From CAWKMN01 sp963850765 (GTDB lineage: Bacteria > Chloroflexota > Anaerolineae > Aggregatilineales > Aggregatilineaceae), in the NCBI GenBank assembly GCA_963850765.1, contig CAWKMN010000003.1, positions 1,178,001-1,242,000 on the forward strand: a stretch of DNA of 64,000 nt, read 5' to 3'. The notes beneath the pieces were generated by a model. The model was not told the DNA's origin. It worked only from the letters and a program-made list of their open reading frames with translations, and did not search any database. Shown here one piece after another: positions 1-9,123 of the stretch. The position numbers and the translations under genes were made by a program. Positions within the stretch are counted from its first letter, which is position 1. Every line of letters begins with the position of its first letter.

Positions 1-1344
1 CGGTCAATATTCAACTGCGTCAGCGCCGAGACATACACGCGGAACATCTGGTGCGGTGGGCAGCGCCGACACCAGCCCTGGATTCAGCCCGTGGATCCCC
101 TCCACGATCAGGATGTGCTCGGGTGACAGGCGGACCGGTTTGTCTTCGAACTGGCGTTTGCCGCTCACGAAGTCATAGTAGGGGATGCGGACTTCCTGGC
201 AGCCGGTCAGGGTTGACAACTGCTCGTTAAACAGCGGAATATCGACCGCCTCCAGCGCTTCGAAGTCGTATTCGCCTTTTTCATCCTTGGGCGTCTTTTC
301 GCGCTCGACAAAATAGCGGTCCATTTCGAGCGTATAGGGGCGCAGGCCGTGCGCCATCAACTGGATCGCCAGCCGCTTGGAAAAGGTTGTCTTGCCCGAC
401 GATGACGGTCCTGCAATCAGCACCAGCCGCAGGCCGCTGTCGTGCTGCTCCGCGATCTGCGAGGCGATCTGCGCGATATGCTGCTCGTGCAGCGCTTCGT
501 TGACCAGCACCAGTTCGCGCGCCCGGTTATCGCGGATCGCCTGGTTCAGATTGCCGATGTCTTCCATGCCTAACAGGAACAACCACTCCTCAGTGCGCCG
601 GAAGACCTCGGTAAGCTGCGGCGATTTGACATAGGGCAGGATGACGTTGGGCGTCTCGCGGCGCGGGTATTGCAGCACGAAGCCGTCCTGCTCCGCCCGG
701 ATGTTAAACAGCGTCAGGTAGCCCGTGTCGGGGACCATGTAGCCATAAAAATAGTCGGCCTGCCCGCGCAGTTCGTAAATCGTCAGGTAATCTTTGCTGC
801 GGAATTCCAGCAGGCGCACCTTGTCATCATCGCCGCACTCGCGGAACATGGCGATCGCTTCGGCCAGCGGGATCTGCCGCCGGACGATGGGATCGCTGGC
901 GGCGACGATTTCATGCATCCGGTCGCGGATGGCTTCCAGTTCGTCGTCGCTGAACGGATCGCGGTTGCGCACCTTGCAGAAAAACGCGCCGCTGGGCAGC
1001 GAATAATCGATGTTGATCTGGACGCCAGGGAACAGCTCAGAGGCGGCCACCGTGAGCAGGAAGGCGAGCGACCGGCGGTAGATGCGCCCGCCATCGCCCG
1101 AATCCATCCGCACCAGCGTCACGCTGACATCACGCGTGACGGGCATGGTCAGCTCGCGCAGCAGCCCATCCACGATGGCCGCCACGGGCATCACACCGCG
1201 CGGACTGTTGCCGTTTTCGTACTTCCGCACAAAGAGTTCAAGCGGCGAGCCAACCGGGCCTTCCAGAACGTGCTGTTCGGGAAACGTGACCTGTACCGTG
1301 GTGCGCGGCTCTGCCTTGCGAATTACCGTTCGTTGGGCTTCCAT
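1..1344 (-). CDS. Nucleoside (uridine/cytidine) kinase-like protein with TGS/SAD-like N-terminus, 3' partial and frameshifted
   Basis: Residues 1-75 resemble a TGS domain and 80-200 the second additional domain of threonyl-tRNA synthetase. A P-loop kinase domain follows (GPSSSGKTT at about 312-320, then the family motif EGIHGLN). Proteins of this build are annotated as uridine kinase or nucleoside kinase and phosphorylate ribonucleosides in the cytoplasm. The open frame stops at 4-6, but another frame over positions 1-47 encodes MFRVYVSALTQLNID, the expected continuation of this family. A single extra base near 50-51 would explain this, so the gene probably runs off the left edge. The start ATG at 1344 lies 16 bases after the amylase stop, suggesting co-transcription. 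Family confidence is good; the substrate is inferred. Confidence 0.8.
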
Positions 1345-1360
1345 AGTCTCTCGTTACCCA

Positions 1361-2806
1361 TCAGGAATCGAGTGCAATCACCGTTCCGCTGCGGGGGCCG
1401 GCCTGCACGGTCAAAACAGCGCCATCGAGCGCGGCCCGAGTCTGATTAAACCGGATGCGCAACTGGCTGGGGGCGCTGTCAAGCGGGATCCGCACGGTCC
1501 GCTCGGCGCTGCCCGTATTGAAGATCACGACCAGCCGCTCATCCATGTAGGCGCGCTCAAAAGCGTAGACGTCTCCTTCGGCCAGCAGCGTGCGATAGGT
1601 GCCGCGCCGCAGCGCCGGGTGCTGCTTGCGCAGGTAAACCGTCCCGCGCACATAGTCCAGCAGATCCACATCCCACAGGGCGCGATCCCAGGGCATGCCG
1701 CCGCGCGAACCGGGGTCATAGCCGCCCGTCATCCCGACCTCGTCCCCGTAGTAGATGGTTGGCGCGCCGGGCATCGTCATCTGGAACAGCATCGCCAGCT
1801 TGAGCGCCGTTTTGTTGTCGTCCACCATGGTAATAAAGCGCGGCGTATCATGGCTGCTCAGCAGGTTAAACTGCGCGCCGGTGATCTCCCAGTGATACAG
1901 GCTCAGCATCCGCTCAATCTCACGCGCGAAATCCTGCGCCAGCATGGGCTTGATCCGCGTGTAACCGCCGCCAGGATCCAGCGGGGCCAGTGTTTGCGCG
2001 CCGAAAAACGCGATACACGCGCGCGCCTGGATATAGTTCATCACGGCGTCGAATTGATCGCCGCTGAGCCAGCGCTGCAACTCGTGCCAGATCTCGCCCA
2101 CGATGTAGGTGTCAGGATTGGCGGCACGCACCCGCTGGCGAAACTCCTGCCAGAAGCTGTCATCGTCGATCTCATACGGCACATCCAGCCGCCAGCCATC
2201 GATGCCAAGCTGCACCCAGTGCTCCGCGACGCCAAAGATAAACTCGCGGACCTGCGGATTCGCCGTGTTAAATTCGGGCAGCGCGTGCAGGCCAACCCAC
2301 GCTTTATAGTTCGGTTTCTGCGTGTGATCGTAGGCGTTCAGCGGGAAGCCCTTCACCGTGAACCAGTCCAGATAGGGCGACTGCTCGCCGCATTCCAGAA
2401 TGTGATTAAACTGAAAAAATCCACGGCTGGCATGGTTAAAGACGCCATCCAGCACGATCCGTATCCCGCGCCCGTGGGCCGCATCGATCAGCTCGCGCAG
2501 CGCGTCGTTGCCGCCCAGGATCGGATCAACCTGATAATAGTCGTGGGTATGATAACGATGGTTGGACGCCGATTGGAAGATCGGGTTGAAGTAGATCGCG
2601 TTGATGCCCAGGTCTTCCAGGTAATCCAGATGCTCAAGCACGCCGATCAGATCGCCGCCTTTAAAGCCATGAGGCGTCGGGGGCGTGTCCCACGGCTCCA
2701 GATTCGACGGTTTTTGTACGCGCCGGCTTTGAGCAAAGCGATCCGGGAAAATCTGGTAAAAAATGGCGTCCTTCACCCATTCGGGCGTTTTTATCGTGAA
2801 TGACAC
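1361..2806 (-). CDS. GH13 alpha-amylase family glycosidase (neopullulanase/cyclomaltodextrinase-like)
   Basis: Intracellular alpha-glucan hydrolase of family GH13. With the GTG start at 2806 the protein has 481 residues. The four GH13 regions are readable: DGVFNHAS near residue 120, GWRLDVP with nucleophile D208, VGEIWH with acid/base E238, and LSSHDTPR with D320. The N-terminal starch-binding domain seen in many neopullulanases is absent, so the TIM barrel starts almost at once. The GTG is preferred over more upstream in-frame starts because GGAG lies about 8-10 bases upstream. No signal peptide is visible, suggesting a cytoplasmic role on maltodextrins. The exact specificity (neopullulanase, cyclomaltodextrinase or maltogenic amylase) cannot be read from sequence. 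Confidence 0.9.
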   Translation of the reverse strand: MSFTIKTPEWVKDAIFYQIFPDRFAQSRRVQKPSNLEPWDTPPTPHGFKGGDLIGVLEHLDYLEDLGINAIYFNPIFQSASNHRYHTHDYYQVDPILGGNDALRELIDAAHGRGIRIVLDGVFNHASRGFFQFNHILECGEQSPYLDWFTVKGFPLNAYDHTQKPNYKAWVGLHALPEFNTANPQVREFIFGVAEHWVQLGIDGWRLDVPYEIDDDSFWQEFRQRVRAANPDTYIVGEIWHELQRWLSGDQFDAVMNYIQARACIAFFGAQTLAPLDPGGGYTRIKPMLAQDFAREIERMLSLYHWEITGAQFNLLSSHDTPRFITMVDDNKTALKLAMLFQMTMPGAPTIYYGDEVGMTGGYDPGSRGGMPWDRALWDVDLLDYVRGTVYLRKQHPALRRGTYRTLLAEGDVYAFERAYMDERLVVIFNTGSAERTVRIPLDSAPSQLRIRFNQTRAALDGAVLTVQAGPRSGTVIALDS

Positions 2807-2874
2807 TCGTAACTCCCATGACAGGTACAACTCACCATAAAAGATGGTACCGACTCTCCCGGCCGACGGCAAAC

Positions 2875-4761
2875 TTATACCTGCGGCAGGTCATCACCTT
2901 CGATATACTCCGGCGGCGCACCCCGGTAGCCGAGATCGAGCAGATCGTCGTCGCTGACGACTTTTCCGTTGAACGCTGCAAAAAGCTCAGGGTTCGCGGC
3001 CCCATCGACAGCATAACGCCAGCGTCCACGGCCGACCTGTCGCAACACGGATCGGCAGGCGTTGCAGCGCACCACCCGCCGCACACGCGGAATCCCCACC
3101 AGACGATAGCGGCGTTCTTCCAGGAATAACTCGCCTTCGTCGCACACCGGGCACGCGGTGAGCATAAAGCCGTCCTGGTAGCGGCCCAACTGCCCCGCCT
3201 GTGACACATAGATTCCGGCGTATAACACTGCCAGGATCGCCAGCCCGCCGCCCGCCAGCAGAGCCAGCCGGCCGTTCTGCTCACCGCCGGTATCGTCCAC
3301 CGGCACCGTGGCGATCGGACTGCCCGCGGATGGGCCACCACCGGGATCATTGGCGGCGGCAACCGCGGCCGGGGTTTCCGTGGGAGCATTGGTCAGGGTT
3401 GGCGGCTCAAGCGTCGGCGGCTCAAGTGTCGGCGACTCAGGTGTCGGCGTTTGCGTTGAATTCGGACTCGCCGTGAGTGTTGGAACGAGCGTGCGCGTTG
3501 GGGCGTCGGTGGGTGACGCGGTTTCGGTAGGTGCAGTGGTCACCGTGAGCGTCACCGTTGCCGTCTCCGTAGGCGAAGCCGTCATAGTCGCGGTCGGGGT
3601 CAGGCTGGGCGGGATCTCCGTTGCGGTGAGGGTTGCGGTTGGCGTTGGCGTGGGCGGCACCGGGGTTTCCGTGGCCGCGGGTGCCAGCGCGACAGGTTTC
3701 GGACTGGCAGTTAGGGTGGGCGGAGGTGTCTCTGTCGCCGTCGGAGTCTCGGTCGGTATGGCCGTGAGCGTTGCGGTCGGCGCGTCGGTGGCGGTAGGTG
3801 TATTCGTTGCGGTTGGGGGCGGCGTTTCCGATGCCGTCGGGCTGGCGGTTGCGGTATAGGTAGCCGTTGGCGTGTGGGTGGGCGTGTCGGTTGGGACGGG
3901 CGACAGGGTGGCCGTGGGTGTATCCGTATAGGTCGCTGATGGCGTGGGTGTCGGCGTATCCGTTGGTGTATCGGTTGGCGTCGCGGTATCAGTGGCCGTA
4001 GGCGTATCTGAAGGGGTGAGCGTATCGGTTGGCGTGGCGGATGGTGTCACCGAGGGGGTGTTCGTCAAACTCGGCAGCACGGGAACCGCCGTGAAGGACG
4101 GCGTCAGGTTGGGCTCGTTGATCTCGGGCAGGCCGGTGATATCTTTCACCCACACCACGAGATCAAAACGAATCCAGCCGTAGCCATCGCCATAGCGGAC
4201 CAGCACCCAATCGATTGCCGGGTCGTGCGCCACCGGGTCGACCACATCGCCGGTAAACACCAGCCCGAGCGGGCCGTATCCCTGCCCCGGACCTGCCCGC
4301 ACATACGCGCCATCCAGCCCGACATTGACCCAATTGGCGTTCGGTGTTTGCGTGGGGCCGCCGGGCGTATTGAAGAATCGCAGCTGCGGAATGGGGGTCG
4401 GGGCGGGATCCTCGATCACGGGCAGCGCCGCCACATCCAGCCGCCAGCTGACGCCATCAACCTGCACCCAGCCCTGCGTGGTCAGGTAATTGATTAGGAT
4501 CCAGTCGCCGTTAATGTTGCGGGCAAGGGGCTGCACCCACGCTCCGAGCGCCAACTGCCCCAGGATGCCATATTCCAGGCCGGGACCGTTGCGCACATTG
4601 ACGCCCGAGCCCTCGCGGACCCAGTTGATATTGGGGGTGGCGGTGAGCTCTCCCTGGGCCAACAGCAGGGAATTGACTCCGGGCAGCGCCGTCAACAGAA
4701 TCAGGACAATGAGAAAGCCCAGCCCGAAAGCCGGGTAAGTATAACGACGTGTGGGAAACAT
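2875..4761 (-). CDS. Membrane-anchored protein with two SH3b domains, Thr/Pro-rich stalk and C-terminal zinc ribbon
   Basis: A 628-residue protein of unknown function. The order is an N-terminal signal or anchor helix (about 12-35), two bacterial SH3 domains (about 45-105 and 140-210, each with a VRxGPGxxY-type core), a long low-complexity stalk of TPTxT/ATxTPT repeats (about 225-470), a second membrane helix (about 499-521) and a C-terminal zinc ribbon with cysteine pairs at 537/540 and 566/569. The stalk and SH3 domains should lie outside the membrane, and the zinc ribbon inside. Such Thr-Pro stalks are common in Chloroflexota surface proteins. The pairing of exported SH3 domains with a cytoplasmic metal site could suggest signalling, but nothing identifies a ligand. 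Confidence 0.8.
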   Translation of the reverse strand: MFPTRRYTYPAFGLGFLIVLILLTALPGVNSLLLAQGELTATPNINWVREGSGVNVRNGPGLEYGILGQLALGAWVQPLARNINGDWILINYLTTQGWVQVDGVSWRLDVAALPVIEDPAPTPIPQLRFFNTPGGPTQTPNANWVNVGLDGAYVRAGPGQGYGPLGLVFTGDVVDPVAHDPAIDWVLVRYGDGYGWIRFDLVVWVKDITGLPEINEPNLTPSFTAVPVLPSLTNTPSVTPSATPTDTLTPSDTPTATDTATPTDTPTDTPTPTPSATYTDTPTATLSPVPTDTPTHTPTATYTATASPTASETPPPTATNTPTATDAPTATLTAIPTETPTATETPPPTLTASPKPVALAPAATETPVPPTPTPTATLTATEIPPSLTPTATMTASPTETATVTLTVTTAPTETASPTDAPTRTLVPTLTASPNSTQTPTPESPTLEPPTLEPPTLTNAPTETPAAVAAANDPGGGPSAGSPIATVPVDDTGGEQNGRLALLAGGGLAILAVLYAGIYVSQAGQLGRYQDGFMLTACPVCDEGELFLEERRYRLVGIPRVRRVVRCNACRSVLRQVGRGRWRYAVDGAANPELFAAFNGKVVSDDDLLDLGYRGAPPEYIEGDDLPQV

Positions 4762-4841
4762 CGTGTTCCTATCGGTAACAAATCCATAGGTGGACTATCC
4801 TAACACAATTCGCCATAAAACTCACGCCGCCGCACAACACG

Positions 4842-4873
4842 AGAGGCGACCCCACCCGGTGGTGCCGCCTCCC
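4842..4873 (-). terminator. Stem-loop downstream of the cytochrome operon
   Basis: A GC-rich hairpin (GAGGCG pairing with CGCCTC, and an inner CCACC/GGTGG) lies 27 bases after the last ACIII-cluster gene. No U-run follows on the minus strand, so it is either a weak terminator or an mRNA 3'-end stabiliser. Confidence 0.4.
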
Positions 4874-4899
4874 ACAGAACAAACGGATTCCCACTGATC

Positions 4900-5814
4900 T
4901 TATTGCGTCAGGATGAAGGCGATCAGGTTGTCGACTTCCTCATCGCTGAATTGCTCACCGTAGTTTTTGGGCATAATGTCCGCGAAGCCCTCCACCACAT
5001 ACGCGCTGGGATCGACAATCAACTCGTGGATATACTCCTCGGCCGTCATGTCTTCAACCCGATCTTCGACGCGCTCGCCCATGCCGGTTAGCGCCGGACC
5101 TGCGCCATCGGCTTCGCTATGACACCCCGCGCACGAGACCGCGAACAACGCTTGACCAACTTCGGAATCCCCGTCCACGGCGACAGCAGCCTCTTCGGTA
5201 GCCTCAGGCTCATCCTCGGCCGCCCCGGTTACTTCAGTCGCTTCGGGGGTGGCCTCTTCGGTACCTGCGCTTTCTTCAGTCGCTTCGGGTGTCTCCTGCA
5301 CAGCTTCTGTCCCGGCTTCTCCGCCGCCCAATTCGGCCATGACGTAGGCCACTAAGCCGTTGATCTGCTCGTCATCGAAATCCTCGCCGTAGGTTTTGGG
5401 CATGATGTCCGCGAAGCCCTCCACCACATACGCGCTCGGATCCACAATGGATTCGTGGATATAATCCTCGGCGGACATGCCGTCCACGCGGGTAGCAGCG
5501 CGCTCGGCCATGCCGCTAAAGGCCGGCCCTGCGCCATCGGTCGCGCCGTGACAGCCGGCGCAGTTTTCCCCAAACAGCGACTCACCCACGGCGACCAGGT
5601 CATCGCCCCCCGCCGCCGCTCCGGTGTCTCCGCCGGGTTCGGGCGTCGTATCGCCTTCGGTGCCGCCGGCCAGCGCCTCGTTCAATGCGGGCGTTTCGCC
5701 AGGACGCAGCGTCGGAATCGGCGTCAGGTCCTTGGCCAGTTCATCCTGGCCGCACGCGCTGATGACGGCCGCCAGCGCCAGCGCGCCGATCACAAGGATC
5801 CAGGTTCGTTTCAT
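4900..5814 (-). CDS. Lipoprotein with two tandem c-type cytochrome domains
   Basis: A 304-residue exported electron carrier. The signal peptide ends in a lipobox with C21. Two homologous monoheme domains follow, with CAGCH at 85-89 and 228-232 and likely axial methionines M138 and M281 in the shared motif ADIMPK. An acidic Glu/Thr/Ala-rich linker (about 165-218) joins them. The two domains are very alike, so the gene contains an internal duplication. ATG 5814 is chosen because GGAGGT lies a few bases upstream and because a signal peptide follows directly. It is the last gene of the ACIII-type operon, 51 bases after the ActD-cytochrome fusion. Inferred role: it accepts electrons from the complex and passes them to a terminal oxidase encoded elsewhere. 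Confidence 0.88.
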   Translation of the reverse strand: MKRTWILVIGALALAAVISACGQDELAKDLTPIPTLRPGETPALNEALAGGTEGDTTPEPGGDTGAAAGGDDLVAVGESLFGENCAGCHGATDGAGPAFSGMAERAATRVDGMSAEDYIHESIVDPSAYVVEGFADIMPKTYGEDFDDEQINGLVAYVMAELGGGEAGTEAVQETPEATEESAGTEEATPEATEVTGAAEDEPEATEEAAVAVDGDSEVGQALFAVSCAGCHSEADGAGPALTGMGERVEDRVEDMTAEEYIHELIVDPSAYVVEGFADIMPKNYGEQFSDEEVDNLIAFILTQ

Positions 5815-5865
5815 ACCAACAGACCTCCATGAGTGATAGCCGGGCTTTGGCCCGCCCCATTCCAA

Positions 5866-6912
5866 CTATTGTCCCGCCGGCGCAGCGCTCAGACTGCGAA
5901 CATAATGTACGACGTCCCAGGTTTCGCCCGGATCGAGATTCTCACCCAGGCTGGGCATCCGGTTTTTGCCCAAAGTGATGACCACAAAAATTTCGTCATC
6001 CGAAGAACTCTGCACATTCTCGCTGACCAGCGACGCGGCTTCGGGGAAATATTTCCCGACTTCGGCCCCCTGCAAATCGCCGGCCGCACCGTGACACATC
6101 GCGCAGTTGATTCCAAACAGGATCTTCCCGCGTTCAAGCGACACGTCGCTGGCCTCCTGGGGAGCGGTAGCCGGTTCTCCGGCGATCAGGACCGGCCCCT
6201 GGATTGGGATCGACTGGTCGGGTGCGGCCCGGCGCGGCCCTTCCTGGTGCTGGACCGCGACGGTATGATCCATGTTGTTGATCCACGGTATTCTGATGAC
6301 GTCATACGTCAGCAGCAGGGGAACGAGCGCCGCCACCAGCCCACCCGTACCCAGCGCGCCCCAGAACATGAGATGCCGGACGCCGTTCGGCTTGAACGCC
6401 GCCGCGTCTTCGCGCTGGACCACGCGAGCGTGATGACCTTCAAACACGCCTACCACCTGATCGACCAGCCGCCCCGGCGCGCGCACTTCCACGCCGATAT
6501 AACCATCGGTGATGCGCTCATCGTACATGCGGCGGACCATGATCGGAAAGCGGTTTTGCAGCAGAAAACCCACAAACGCCCCCAACATCGTGAACAGAGC
6601 CAGCATCTCGAAAAAGATGATCGCCGAGGGCGGGAACGGTATGAGCGACTGCCCACCGACGTGGATCGGGTAGAGCAGCGACGTGCCAGCGGTGAGAAAG
6701 GCGGCGACCAACGCGCCGGTCAGCGCCCCACCCAGCACAAAGGGCAGGAACCATTGACGCGGGGCTTTGCGGCCGAAGTATTTCGACGGATAGGGAAAGC
6801 TGGACATGATCGTGACCTGCTCGTCCGTGATGCCCAGCTTGCGGGTCTCGTCAACCACGCTGGCGGCCACTTCGACGTTATCAAACAGACCTAACAGCAT
6901 GAAGTCAGCCAT
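5866..6912 (-). CDS. actD: ACIII subunit: ActD (DUF3341) fused to a monoheme cytochrome c (ActE-like)
   Basis: Residues 1-175 match ActD/DUF3341, with two membrane helices at about 52-80 and 95-119. A third helix (about 180-202) leads into an exported C-terminal monoheme cytochrome domain with CAMCH at 270-274 and a candidate axial Met in NRMPSLG. In described ACIII operons ActD and ActE are usually separate proteins, so this looks like a fusion of the two (348 residues). It lies 9 bases after the NrfD-type subunit, in the same operon. ActD contributes to the membrane part of the quinol:electron acceptor complex; the cytochrome domain probably takes electrons from the pentaheme subunit. The family call is firm; the exact electron route is inferred. 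Confidence 0.88.
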   Translation of the reverse strand: MADFMLLGLFDNVEVAASVVDETRKLGITDEQVTIMSSFPYPSKYFGRKAPRQWFLPFVLGGALTGALVAAFLTAGTSLLYPIHVGGQSLIPFPPSAIIFFEMLALFTMLGAFVGFLLQNRFPIMVRRMYDERITDGYIGVEVRAPGRLVDQVVGVFEGHHARVVQREDAAAFKPNGVRHLMFWGALGTGGLVAALVPLLLTYDVIRIPWINNMDHTVAVQHQEGPRRAAPDQSIPIQGPVLIAGEPATAPQEASDVSLERGKILFGINCAMCHGAAGDLQGAEVGKYFPEAASLVSENVQSSSDDEIFVVITLGKNRMPSLGENLDPGETWDVVHYVRSLSAAPAGQ

Positions 6913-6921
6913 GTTTCCCTC

Positions 6922-8379
6922 CTAGTGCGGTTCCGTGCGGCTGGTGACCACGGCACGGCCAATACGCCGCGTACTCTGCTGGGCCTGGCCTTCGTACACT
7001 TCCCAGACGGGGATGATAGGCACGAAGCGGGTGAACAGCGCGTACAGCAGCGCCAGGAACCCAAAGGTGCCAATCGTAACCAGAATCTCCGGCGCGTGGG
7101 GCGTGTAGTTCACCCAGTTAAACGACAGTTCTGTCCGCGACAGATAGCCGGGCACGATCATGATGCGTTCGAGATACATGCCAATCTGGACAAATACGCA
7201 GATCACGAACATCGCCGGCAGCGAAGTCCGAATGCGCCGCGACCACAGCGTGCCGACCGGCACGACGATATTGCAGAACAACATCAGGTAGAACAACGGA
7301 CCTAACTGGCCGGTCAGCATATTCTGGATGATCTTTTCCATCGGCAGATTGCCGTACCAGTTGGTGATCCACTCGGTGAAGTAGAAGTAAATCCAGGTAA
7401 AGGCCATGATCAGCAAAAAGATACCCAGTGCGTTGAAGTGCTCTTCGCGTAAGAAGTAGCCGTAGCGCATCGTCTTGCGGATGATGATCAGCACCAGGAT
7501 CACGGCGGCCACGCCTGAGAACAGCGCGCCGGCGATAAAGAACGGGCCGAAGATCGTGCTGTGCCAGCCGGGCTGGATCGACATCGCCAGATTCCACGAA
7601 ACACCCGTATGCACCGAGAACATCACCGGGATGATCACATAGCTGATGATATTGCTTGTTGATTCCAGCTTGTGCCATTCGCCTTCGGTACCGCGCCAGC
7701 CGAGCGCCAATGCACCGTACAAGCGCCGCCGCCACCCGGTCGTATGGTCGCGTGCCATCGCCAGATCCGGGATCAGCGCGAGGTACATAAAGAGCGTGCT
7801 GCCGATCAGGTAAGTGGTGATCGCCATCATGTCCCAGAACAGCGCCGAACGGTAATTGGGCCATAACTGCCGCTGGGTCGGGATCGGGATCATGTAGAAC
7901 AGCTTCCACACGCGCCCAACGTGAATGATCGGGAACAGGCCCGCGCAGGCTAGCCCAAACAAAGTCACGACTTCAGCCGCGCGGGCGATCGGGCGGCGGA
8001 ACCCCATGTGCATGAGGCGCAGCGCCGCCGAGATGAACGTCCCTGCGTGGCCGATACCGATGAAGTAGATCAGGTTGGCAATGTACGGCCCCCACATGAC
8101 CGAGCGGTTCAGCCCGGTGATGCCGAGTCCGCTGACGATCTGGATGCCCCAGGTGACAAACAGGAGCAGCGACATCGCGCCGAAAATCATCACCGCGATC
8201 CAGAAGCGGGGGGTGGTTCGCTGCATGGTGTCGAGCACCAGCGCGTTGACCTCAGCCGGGGGGCGTGGATCGAGCAGGAGATGTTCCTCGCGCCCATGTT
8301 CGATCTGGTCCGCGAGATGCTCATCCTCGACAGGCGCTTGTTCCCAGAAGGGGCCGGTTCGGGCGCTACTCTCCAACAT
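6922..8379 (-). CDS. actC: ACIII subunit ActC, NrfD/PsrC-type membrane quinol-binding protein
   Basis: A polytopic membrane protein of about 485 residues from the NrfD/polysulfide reductase family, with roughly ten hydrophobic helices. In ACIII, ActC binds quinol at the membrane face below the Fe-S subunit. The ATG at 8379 is preferred over the GTG at 8391 because AAAGGTGG sits about 8-12 bases upstream. It overlaps the end of the Fe-S gene by 14 bases, which suggests translational coupling. ACIII normally has two NrfD-like subunits, ActC and ActF. Only one is present here, and no ActF follows. Confidence 0.9.
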   Translation of the reverse strand: MLESSARTGPFWEQAPVEDEHLADQIEHGREEHLLLDPRPPAEVNALVLDTMQRTTPRFWIAVMIFGAMSLLLFVTWGIQIVSGLGITGLNRSVMWGPYIANLIYFIGIGHAGTFISAALRLMHMGFRRPIARAAEVVTLFGLACAGLFPIIHVGRVWKLFYMIPIPTQRQLWPNYRSALFWDMMAITTYLIGSTLFMYLALIPDLAMARDHTTGWRRRLYGALALGWRGTEGEWHKLESTSNIISYVIIPVMFSVHTGVSWNLAMSIQPGWHSTIFGPFFIAGALFSGVAAVILVLIIIRKTMRYGYFLREEHFNALGIFLLIMAFTWIYFYFTEWITNWYGNLPMEKIIQNMLTGQLGPLFYLMLFCNIVVPVGTLWSRRIRTSLPAMFVICVFVQIGMYLERIMIVPGYLSRTELSFNWVNYTPHAPEILVTIGTFGFLALLYALFTRFVPIIPVWEVYEGQAQQSTRRIGRAVVTSRTEPH

Positions 8380-9088
8380 GTGTCTCACCACCTTTCAAGT
8401 AGTAAACCGATGGCTCGGTGCCGAGGTGTTCCAGCAGCTGGAACTGGCGATCGTTGGGCAGCATCTGCGCGACGCGGCTTTCTTCATCATTCCGATCACC
8501 AAAGACCAGCGCGGTGGTCGGGCACGCCTGCGCGCAGGCTGGGGTCACTTCGCCGTCCTGAATATCACGATCCTCAATGTTGGCGGTTTCGCGCCCGCGG
8601 CGAATACGCTGGATGCAGAACGTGCATTTTTCCATGACGCCCGGCCCGCGCACGGTGACATCCGGGTTAAGCTGCTGTTCCAGCGGAGCGTCGAACTTGG
8701 GCGCGAAATAGTCAAAGAAGCGCACGCGGTAGGGGCAGGCGTTGCCGCAGTAGCGGGTGCCCACGCAGCGATTGTAAACCTGCACGTTGAGGTTATCCTG
8801 CTCGCTGTGGTACGACGCGTAGACCGGGCATACCGGCTCGCAGGGTGCGTTGCCGCACTGCTGGCAGAAGACCGGGATAAACCGCGCCTTGACGTCGGGA
8901 TATTCGCCTTCCCAGTAGCGCTCGATCCGCATCCAGTGGATCGCCCGGCCCCGGATCGTCTCTTCTTCACTGGGAGTCGGGACATTGTTTTCGGCGTGGC
9001 AGGCGACAACACACGCCTGGCAGCCGGTGCATTTATCAAGATCGACGATCATCGTCCATTTATGTTCGGTGTTGCTCTCTTCTGGCAT
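8366..9088 (-). CDS. actB: ACIII Fe-S subunit (ActB2-like), four-cluster ferredoxin-type protein
   Basis: A 240-residue protein homologous to the Fe-S subunits of the molybdopterin enzyme superfamily (PsrB/DmsB). It has four cysteine groups: CTGCQACVVAC, CQQCGNAPCEPVC, CVGTRYCGNAC, and a later CTFC plus CAQAC. These should hold four cubane-type clusters carrying electrons between ActC and the heme subunits. In many ACIII operons this domain is fused to the molybdopterin-like domain in one ActB chain; here it is a separate gene. The ATG at 9088 has AGGAG 8 bases upstream, better than the GTG at 9097. Confidence 0.9.
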   Translation of the reverse strand: MPEESNTEHKWTMIVDLDKCTGCQACVVACHAENNVPTPSEEETIRGRAIHWMRIERYWEGEYPDVKARFIPVFCQQCGNAPCEPVCPVYASYHSEQDNLNVQVYNRCVGTRYCGNACPYRVRFFDYFAPKFDAPLEQQLNPDVTVRGPGVMEKCTFCIQRIRRGRETANIEDRDIQDGEVTPACAQACPTTALVFGDRNDEESRVAQMLPNDRQFQLLEHLGTEPSVYYLKGGETHVGE

Positions 9089-9123
9089 GAAAAACACTCC
9101 TTCAAGTTTTGCGGGCGGCGATG

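Noticed and set aside
670..2803. Long plus-strand ORFs opposite the kinase-like and amylase genes
   Set aside because: They are shadows caused by high GC third positions; the minus-strand frames have clear family motifs.
3308..4183. Val/Gly/Ser-rich ORFs on the plus strand
   Set aside because: They are the antisense reading of the Thr-Pro repeat stalk of the minus-strand SH3 protein.
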